Assembly: GCF_900103195.1 (NCBI RefSeq)
Contig: NZ_FMWU01000041.1
Span: forward strand, 1 to 35,857
Direction: 5' to 3'
Source of the DNA: Methylobacterium sp. UNC378MF
Lineage (GTDB): Bacteria > Pseudomonadota > Alphaproteobacteria > Rhizobiales > Beijerinckiaceae
Length of the DNA stretch: 35,857 nt
Of this stretch, positions 33,931 through 35,857 are shown piece by piece. The position numbers were made by a program, and so were the translations under genes. Each line of letters starts with the position of its first letter. The first letter of the stretch is position 1. The notes below the pieces were generated by a model that ran no database searches, had not been told where the DNA came from, and was given only the letters and a program-made list of their open reading frames with translations.

Positions 33931-34517
33931 GCGGGACGCCGCGCGCCTGGCAGCGCATGCTCTCCGGCCGGCGTCTCGACCTCCTCGACCCGGCGGCCGG
34001 CGATATCGAGATCGCCGACATCGCCCACGGCCTCGCCCGCGTCGCCCGCTGGAACGGCCAGACCCGCGGGCCGCACGTCTTCTCGGTGGCCCAGCACAGC
34101 CTGCTGGTCGAGGCGGTCGGCCGCCACCTCGCCCCCGATTGCACGGACCGGGACGGGCTCGAGCTGCTCCTGCACGACGCGCCGGAATATGTCGTGGGCG
34201 ACATCATCTCGCCGCTGAAGGCCGCCATCGGCGATGCCTATCGGGGCGTCGAGTTGCGTCTGCTCGCCGCGGTGCGCGGCCGCTTCGGCCTGACCGCCCC
34301 GTCGCCGGCGCTCGCCCGCTTGGTGAAGCGGGCCGACCGGATCGCCGCCCACGTCGAGGCGGTGCGCCTCGCCGGCTTCGCCCGGGACGAGGCCGAGCGC
34401 TATTTCGGCGGTTCGGTCGAGCTGCCCGAACCGGTGGTGGCCCTGGCCGAGCCCTGGCCGACCGCCGCGGCCGAGGCGCGCTTCCTCGCGCGCTTCCACG
34501 CCCTGTGCCCGAACTGA
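33927..34517 (+). CDS. HD-domain phosphohydrolase (YfbR-like)
   Basis: This 196-residue HD-superfamily protein should hydrolyse phosphoester or nucleotide substrates with a metal bound by H50 or H57 (VAQHSLLVEA), H83-D84 (LLLHDAPEYVVGD) and a later KRADRI aspartate. The layout resembles YfbR-type 5'-nucleotidases; the exact substrate is unknown. The GTG at 33927 is chosen because it overlaps the tag stop and begins the family's N-terminus; the frame upstream only shadows tag. Confidence 0.9.
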   Translation: MSGTPRAWQRMLSGRRLDLLDPAAGDIEIADIAHGLARVARWNGQTRGPHVFSVAQHSLLVEAVGRHLAPDCTDRDGLELLLHDAPEYVVGDIISPLKAAIGDAYRGVELRLLAAVRGRFGLTAPSPALARLVKRADRIAAHVEAVRLAGFARDEAERYFGGSVELPEPVVALAEPWPTAAAEARFLARFHALCPN

Positions 34518-34567
34518 CGGGTTTCCGCCCTCGATCCGTCACGATCGCAGGTCACTGGCGCCGGACC

Positions 34568-35080
34568 ATGCCGACCCTGCACGTCTGTCCGCTCTCGCGC
34601 CTGCCCGAAACCGTCGCCGCCACCGGCGCGAGCCACGTGCTCACGCTGATCAATGTCGGCACGCCGCTGGAGCGTCCGGCCGTGATCGACGCCGAGAACC
34701 ATGCCGTCATCGGGGTCAGCGACATCGCCGCGGCGCGCGACGGGCACGTTCTGCCGGCTGACGAGCATGTGGCCCGGGTCCTCGACTTCGTCCGGACCTG
34801 GCCGCGGGAGAAGCCGCTGGTGATCCATTGCTATGCCGGGATCAGCCGCTCGACGGCCGCCGCCTATATCGCGGCCTGCGCGCTGGCGCCGGAGCGCGAC
34901 GAGGCGGCGATCGCCGACGCCCTGCGGGCCGCCTCGCCCTCGGCGACGCCCAACCCCCTGTTCGTGGCGATCGCCGACCGCATGCTCGACCGCGACGGCC
35001 GCATGGTCGCGGCGATCGCGCGCATCGGTCGCGGCGCCGACGCGTTCGAGGGCACGCCGTTCTGCCTGGCGCTGACGTGA
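34568..35080 (+). CDS. Tyrosine/dual-specificity phosphatase-like protein
   Basis: This 170-residue protein has the cysteine phosphatase P-loop HCYAGISRS with nucleophile C88 and R94. The N-terminal domain contains SHVLTLINV and a DIAAARDG loop that may carry the general-acid aspartate. It probably dephosphorylates a protein or small phosphomonoester; no substrate is evident. The ATG at 34568 lies 50 bases after the HD gene and begins the fold. It belongs to the tag-HD-phosphatase run. Confidence 0.88.
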   Translation: MPTLHVCPLSRLPETVAATGASHVLTLINVGTPLERPAVIDAENHAVIGVSDIAAARDGHVLPADEHVARVLDFVRTWPREKPLVIHCYAGISRSTAAAYIAACALAPERDEAAIADALRAASPSATPNPLFVAIADRMLDRDGRMVAAIARIGRGADAFEGTPFCLALT

Positions 35081-35206
35081 ACCAAGTGTGGCGCAAACGT
35101 CGCCGCCGGCCCCCAAAACGACGCGGATCCGGCCGGCGGACTGGCCCCCTGGGTTGTGGGCACCGGGGATCGCGCCGTACAACCACCCCCAAAGGAAGTA
35201 TCTGGG

Positions 35207-35467
35207 ATGAGTGCGAGCAGACCCGAGGTGGCCCCCGCCGCCGGCGACCTGCCCTTCGAGAAGGCGCTGGAACAGCTCGAGGAAATCGTCCGCCGGCTCG
35301 AGCGCGGTGACGTGCCGCTCGACGAATCGGTGGCGATCTACGAGCGCGGCGAGGTGCTGAAGAAGCATTGCGAGGCGCTGCTGAAGCGGGCCGAGGCGCG
35401 GATCCAGCGGATCACGCTGGGCTCCGACGGGCGGCCCGAGGGCGTCGCCCCACTCGACATGTCCTGA
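35207..35467 (+). CDS. xseB: Exodeoxyribonuclease VII small subunit
   Basis: This 86-residue protein is the small subunit of exonuclease VII, which degrades single-stranded DNA in both directions together with XseA. The family core is complete: PFEKALEQLEEIVRRLERG, then PLDESVAIYERGEVLKKHCE, and a final coiled helix. The ATG has AAGGAA about ten bases upstream. It lies 43 bases before dxs, a common alphaproteobacterial pairing. Confidence 0.96.
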   Translation: MSASRPEVAPAAGDLPFEKALEQLEEIVRRLERGDVPLDESVAIYERGEVLKKHCEALLKRAEARIQRITLGSDGRPEGVAPLDMS

Positions 35468-35510
35468 GGCTCGGCGGTCAAACCGATCCCATCCGTTAGA
35501 GGTTGATGCC

Positions 35511-35857
35511 GTGGCGATTTCCCCCGAGCAGAGTGCACTTCTCGATCGTGTCCCGTCTCCTGCGGCGTTGCGGCGTCTTCCGGAGTCGGAGCTTCAGGCG
35601 GTTGCGGATGCGGTGCGCGCCGAGATGATCGACGCGGTGTCGATCACGGGCGGCCATCTCGGCTCGGGGCTGGGGGTGGTCGAGCTGACGGTGGCGCTGC
35701 ACCACGTGTTCGACACCCCCGACGACCGCATCGTCTGGGACGTCGGCCACCAGTGCTACCCGCACAAGATCCTCACCGAGCGCCGCGACCGCATCCGCAC
35801 GCTGCGCCAGGGCGGCGGCCTGTCGGGCTTCACCAAGCGGAGCGAGAGCGTCTACGA
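35511..35857 (+). CDS. dxs: 1-deoxy-D-xylulose-5-phosphate synthase (5' part, runs off right edge)
   Basis: About 115 codons of dxs are visible. The enzyme makes 1-deoxyxylulose 5-phosphate from pyruvate and glyceraldehyde 3-phosphate with thiamine pyrophosphate, opening the non-mevalonate isoprenoid pathway. Clear motifs are ITGGHLGSGLGVVELTVAL, IVWDVGHQCYPHKILT and GGLSGFTKRSES. The GTG at 35511 has GAGG eight bases upstream and gives the usual N-terminus; an ATG at 35506 is in another frame. The thiamine pyrophosphate it uses comes from the ThiL step also encoded here. Confidence 0.96.
   Translation, partial: MAISPEQSALLDRVPSPAALRRLPESELQAVADAVRAEMIDAVSITGGHLGSGLGVVELTVALHHVFDTPDDRIVWDVGHQCYPHKILTERRDRIRTLRQGGGLSGFTKRSESVY

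Overview
The window is about 70% GC and looks like the chromosome of a Methylobacterium-type alphaproteobacterium (Hyphomicrobiales). This rests on base composition, the housekeeping order hppA / thiL-nusB-ribH / xseB-dxs, frequent GTG and TTG starts, and an Irr-type operator-like palindrome. The genus call is inference, since no rRNA is present.

Region 1 (1-19730) is a siderophore locus made of two divergent operons. The left operon, on the minus strand from about 13170 to beyond base 1, encodes an MbtH-like protein, a type II thioesterase, a stand-alone Fe(II)/2-oxoglutarate hydroxylase, a cyclic-peptide-type ABC exporter and three NRPS genes. NRPS-1 reads fatty acyl-AMP ligase - carrier - condensation - C-terminal hydroxylase. 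NRPS-2 reads degenerate condensation-like 'interface' domain - adenylation - carrier, and its readable specificity code is DLTKVGHVGK (aspartate). NRPS-3 reads condensation - adenylation and is cut by the window edge. The right operon, on the plus strand from 13706 to 19730, encodes an ornithine N5-monooxygenase, a 31-codon ORF, and a ferric-siderophore importer and reductase in the order fhuD-fhuB-fhuF-fhuC. Together they predict a fatty-acylated peptide siderophore that begins with beta-hydroxyaspartate and uses hydroxamate ornithine, with its own export, import and iron release. Most neighbouring genes in both operons overlap by four bases (ATGA or GTGA). The AT-rich divergent spacer carries an imperfect palindrome that closely resembles the Irr iron-control element.

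Region 2 (19731-22744) is a less dense accessory stretch: a small predicted membrane protein, a lipoyl-domain-like protein lacking the lipoyl lysine, a small helix-rich hypothetical protein, and a soluble PAS-PAS methyl-accepting chemotaxis protein.

Region 3 (22745-35857) is ordinary core genome. On the minus strand are the K+-independent H+-pyrophosphatase (hppA, with a strong hairpin behind it), then thiL, nusB and ribH, and a carboxymuconolactone-decarboxylase-family protein. On the plus strand are an SDR reductase, a secreted beta-rich protein, a Nudix hydrolase and a TIGR02301-type protein in a tightly overlapping run. These are followed by a small hypothetical protein, ygfZ, tag, an HD phosphohydrolase, a tyrosine-phosphatase-like protein, xseB and the 5' end of dxs.

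No rRNA, tRNA, CRISPR array, transposase or integrase was recognised.
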